Source: Bacteroidaceae bacterium
GTDB lineage: Bacteria; Bacteroidota; Bacteroidia; Bacteroidales; Bacteroidaceae
Direction: 5' to 3'
Length of the DNA stretch: 64,000 bases
NCBI GenBank assembly: GCA_017615835.1
Contig: JAFZZI010000006.1
Location: 1 to 64,000, forward strand
Positions 61,516-64,000 of the stretch are shown here, in pieces. The position numbers and the translations under genes were made by a program. Position 1 is the stretch's first letter. Each line of letters starts with the position of its first letter. Under the pieces are notes generated by a model. That model was not told where the DNA came from. It was given only the letters and a program-made list of their open reading frames with translations, and searched no databases.

Positions 61516-63699
61516 ATGAACGGTATTCTGTCCGATCCAACCCTTTTCCTGAAAAAACAGCTTGAGTGCTGGCCTGAGGCACGGATAGCCTTTGAGGCAT
61601 TGGACAAATTATGTCAGCGCACAATATCTTCCTCCGGCCTTTCCCTTCAGTACAATCCGGCAAGAATGGGTTCTACAGCGGCCCGTATTGACCCTGCTTC
61701 TATTGAGAAACGTCCCTGTTTCCTGTGCAGTGTCAACCGGCCGCAACAGCAGATTGCGTCAGATCTTGGTGACGGTTATGACTTGCTGGTCAACCCTTTT
61801 CCCATATTGAAAGACCATTTTACGGTAGTCAGCCGCCAGCATCAGCCTCAGTCAGCCAGAGCCTGTTATGTCAAGATGCTTTCAGTTGCGTCCGTCCTGC
61901 CCGACAGGTATGTGGTCTTTTATAACGGGCCGAGGAGCGGAGCGTCGGCTCCGGACCATCTGCATTTCCAGTTCGGACTGGCCAAGGGCATTCCACTTAT
62001 TGACAAGTTGCGTTGCAACGAGCTTCCTGACAAGGAGCGGTTTACGATAGCACCCTTTGGATTTCCCATAACAGTTGTCAGGCATGTCACGTCAGAAACG
62101 TTCCGTTCGTATCTGGATACTTTGACCATACTTGAGGGAGATTATGAACCCCGTCTCAACATAATAGTCATGAAAAACCGTGACGAACTGCTGGCAGCCT
62201 TCATCCCACGTGGACGGCATCGTCCCGAATGCTATTATTCAGAGGGCGAAGAGCAGCGCGTCGTCAGTCCTGGAGCCCTTGACATGGCAGGTCTCATCAT
62301 CACCCCCCGTAAGGAAGACTTCGAGAAACTCACTGAGAGCGAGATCCTGAACATATACAAAGAGGTTACACCTGGCCAGCCCGAGATACGTGTCGGTATA
62401 ATGCATGGTGCCGGAATCAGTTTCACTCTTGACACCCCCTACACTGACGGAACGGGGGTTTACAGCGGAGACATGGAGGCTTCTATGTCTTGTGGCGTCA
62501 TCCTGTGGCAGAATGAAAAACACTCCTCGCTGGTGCTGAGGCCAGTCGAGGGGGTTGGACGGTTTACCCTTCACGGCGTTACGATAGGCAAGGAGTTCCA
62601 CTGGGAGCGTCAGGAGAGTCAGAGTTTTGCCGGCAGTCTTGAAATTGTGCCTGATAATGACGGCCTTTGGGCCGTAAACTCACTTCCGGTAGAAGATTAC
62701 CTGGCAAGTGTAGTATCGTCTGAGATGAATCCAGATGCACCGAAAGAGTTTCTGAAGGCTCATGCCGTGATCTCGCGTAGTTGGGTGCTGGCTCAGATTG
62801 AAGCTTCAAGGCATCACCATACCGAACCTGTGGAATCCGTATCAGAGGATAAGGAAAGCATCCCTTGCAATCCCGACTGTCACATCAGATGGTACGACCA
62901 TGACCAGCATACACTTTTCGACGTTTGCGCTGATGACCACTGCCAGCGTTATCAGGGCTTGTGCAAGATAAGCAATCCCAATGCCGTTAAGGCAGTAAAC
63001 GAGACCTATGCTGAGACACTCACGTATGACGGACGTCTGTGTGATGCCCGTTTCAGCAAGTGTTGCGGAGGTTTGAGCGAACAGTTTGAAACTTGTTGGC
63101 AGGACCGTCATTTAGATTATCTCACCCCAGTACGCGATGCTTCTTTCACTGACCCTGCCATACCCGATCTCACTGACGAGGAACAGGCCGACAGGTGGAT
63201 AAGAAGCAATCCTCAGTCCTTCTGCTCGCATCCCTCGGAAGATGTGCTGCGCCATGTCCTGAACAATTACGACCGGGAAACCACTGGTTTTTACCGCTGG
63301 AGTGTACGCTATGAGGCAGAAAGCCTGTCCGAACTGTTTGAGCGCAAGTCTGGCATACACTTAGGCCGCATTACCTCACTGAAGCCCCTCAGACGCGGTC
63401 CCTCAGCCCGTATCTGGCTTCTGGAGATTACGGGGACAGAGGGTCGGGCCGTAATTGGCAAGGAACTTGAGATTAGACGAGTCCTTTCTGAATCGCATCT
63501 GTACAGCAGCGCATTCGTTGTCGATTCTGAAACCGGACACGATGGCCTTCCGTCGGCTTTTGTGCTGACAGGTGCAGGGTGGGGGCACGGAGTGGGCCTG
63601 TGTCAGATAGGTGCCGCCGTGATGGGTGACAAAGGCTATACCTACAAGGAGATACTGCGGCATTACTACCCTGGTACGTCACTGGGAAAATTCTATTGA
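61516..63699 (+). CDS. Fusion of a DUF4922 HIT-like domain and a SpoIID/LytB domain
   Basis: About 727 residues, start at 61516 (MNGILSDPT). N-terminal DUF4922 domain (about 1-290) with a histidine-triad-like H148-L-H150-F-Q152, as in GDP-hexose phosphorylase/GalT-type enzymes, and ERPCFLC-like CxxC-type segment KRPCFLCSVN. C-terminal part has SpoIID signatures: LPVEDYLASVVSSEM, FLKAHAVISRSWVL, GLSEQF, and the end motif GWGHGVGLCQIGA. SpoIID domains cleave glycan strands, but no signal peptide is present, so the protein appears cytoplasmic. It lies 3 bases before the AmgK-like gene, suggesting peptidoglycan-sugar salvage. Confidence 0.88.
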   Translation: MNGILSDPTLFLKKQLECWPEARIAFEALDKLCQRTISSSGLSLQYNPARMGSTAARIDPASIEKRPCFLCSVNRPQQQIASDLGDGYDLLVNPFPILKDHFTVVSRQHQPQSARACYVKMLSVASVLPDRYVVFYNGPRSGASAPDHLHFQFGLAKGIPLIDKLRCNELPDKERFTIAPFGFPITVVRHVTSETFRSYLDTLTILEGDYEPRLNIIVMKNRDELLAAFIPRGRHRPECYYSEGEEQRVVSPGALDMAGLIITPRKEDFEKLTESEILNIYKEVTPGQPEIRVGIMHGAGISFTLDTPYTDGTGVYSGDMEASMSCGVILWQNEKHSSLVLRPVEGVGRFTLHGVTIGKEFHWERQESQSFAGSLEIVPDNDGLWAVNSLPVEDYLASVVSSEMNPDAPKEFLKAHAVISRSWVLAQIEASRHHHTEPVESVSEDKESIPCNPDCHIRWYDHDQHTLFDVCADDHCQRYQGLCKISNPNAVKAVNETYAETLTYDGRLCDARFSKCCGGLSEQFETCWQDRHLDYLTPVRDASFTDPAIPDLTDEEQADRWIRSNPQSFCSHPSEDVLRHVLNNYDRETTGFYRWSVRYEAESLSELFERKSGIHLGRITSLKPLRRGPSARIWLLEITGTEGRAVIGKELEIRRVLSESHLYSSAFVVDSETGHDGLPSAFVLTGAGWGHGVGLCQIGAAVMGDKGYTYKEILRHYYPGTSLGKFY

Positions 63700-63702
63700 A
63701 TT

Positions 63703-64000
63703 ATGGCAAGAGACGAGATACTCGAATCGCTTTACGAAACATATTCCGGAGTCAGGGCCGACAGTTCCGAGCGGCTTACCCAATCCGGTTCAGACCGTGA
63801 GTACTTTCGGATGAAAGGGCAGGGAGGAACAGTGATAGGAGTGGTGGGGACATCAGCCGAAGAGAACAGGGCTTTCTGCAGTATCTGCAGACACTTCAAT
63901 TCCAAAGGACTTCCTGTACCAAGTCTGCTTGCAGTAAGCGGTGACTTCAGCCGTTACCTGCAGAGTGACCTGGGTGATCTGTCACTTTACGATGCACTGG
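63703..64000 (+). CDS. AmgK-like sugar kinase (aminoglycoside phosphotransferase family), N-terminal part
   Basis: 99 codons are visible before the window ends. ATG at 63703, three bases after the preceding stop. Blocks TQSGSDREYFRM (ATP-binding turn), EENRAFCSICRHFNSKGLPVP, and YLQSDLGDLSLYDAL (hinge) match the N-lobe of AmgK, which phosphorylates MurNAc/GlcNAc at the anomeric carbon. The gene continues beyond 64000; a MurU-type nucleotidyltransferase would be expected close by. The call is from family pattern and context. Confidence 0.8.
   Translation, partial: MARDEILESLYETYSGVRADSSERLTQSGSDREYFRMKGQGGTVIGVVGTSAEENRAFCSICRHFNSKGLPVPSLLAVSGDFSRYLQSDLGDLSLYDAL

Overview
The window reads as chromosome of an anaerobic, gut- or oral-type member of the Bacteroidales. 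Supporting signs are promoters of the TTTG / TAnnTTTG type, start codons mostly without a strong Shine-Dalgarno, a DUF4270 lipoprotein, a large TonB-dependent receptor with a carboxypeptidase-regulatory-like N-terminus, the glycogen trio (debranching enzyme, GT4, GH57), a Na+-pumping methylmalonyl-CoA decarboxylase operon (propionate/succinate metabolism), and a six-domain ribosomal protein S1. No phage, IS element, CRISPR array, rRNA or tRNA was seen. Coding density is high. The genus cannot be fixed from the sequence alone.

Layout. 1-4.2 kb: tail of an unknown gene, a repeat-rich spacer, mnmE with a TPR/PD40 protein, and a small DUF486 membrane protein on an interlocked divergent promoter. 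4.2-6.6 kb: a single-chain NfnAB-like flavoprotein. 6.6-13.6 kb: glycogen genes (GDE, GT4, GH57), then, in the opposite direction, a glycogen-synthase-like N-terminal domain and a DUF4270 lipoprotein. 13.8-15 kb: panC-panD. 15-19.4 kb: mce-mmdA-oadG-biotin carrier-oadB; the carrier has two complete biotinyl domains. 19.6-26.2 kb: a TonB receptor, a Tat-exported ferredoxin-type aldo/keto reductase, and a nitroreductase/DUF2520/kdsC/maf run.

26.1-32.3 kb: a five-gene heterodisulfide-reductase-like operon (two HdrC-like proteins, a membrane HdrE/HdrD-type fusion, HdrB, HdrA) divergent from tatA-tatC. 32.3-36.7 kb: an OadA-like carboxyltransferase whose own biotin lysine is lost, then a threonine-synthase-like PLP enzyme next to an alpha-oxoamine synthase. 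That pair is a good candidate for cysteate synthase plus cysteate acyltransferase, the first steps of sulfonolipid (capnine) synthesis. 36.9-38.6 kb: a TPP riboswitch controlling tenA-thiD. 38.7-44.3 kb: an EamA transporter, an acyl-ACP thioesterase/YihY/ABC-F operon and a YghO-like GNAT acyltransferase.

44.4-49.3 kb: a 22-bp-period repeat, a GH3 lipoprotein, and an ABC transporter with its GntR/YtrA regulator under a perfect operator palindrome. 49.4-53 kb: a glycine-rich secreted protein, a secreted esterase, and an ECF sigma / putative anti-sigma / secreted-protein operon. 53-56 kb: ribonuclease Z and rpsA. 56.2-64 kb: an orphan secreted protein, a CobW GTPase with a His/Asp-rich metal loop, a GT2 glycosyltransferase, an S9 dipeptidyl-peptidase, a fusion of a HIT-like DUF4922 domain to a SpoIID domain, and the start of an AmgK-like sugar kinase. 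The last two suggest cytoplasmic peptidoglycan-sugar salvage.

The most promising leads are the PLP-enzyme pair at 34.3-36.7 kb, the Hdr-like membrane complex with Tat, the trans-biotin arrangement (double carrier plus biotin-less OadA), and the DUF4922-SpoIID fusion beside AmgK.
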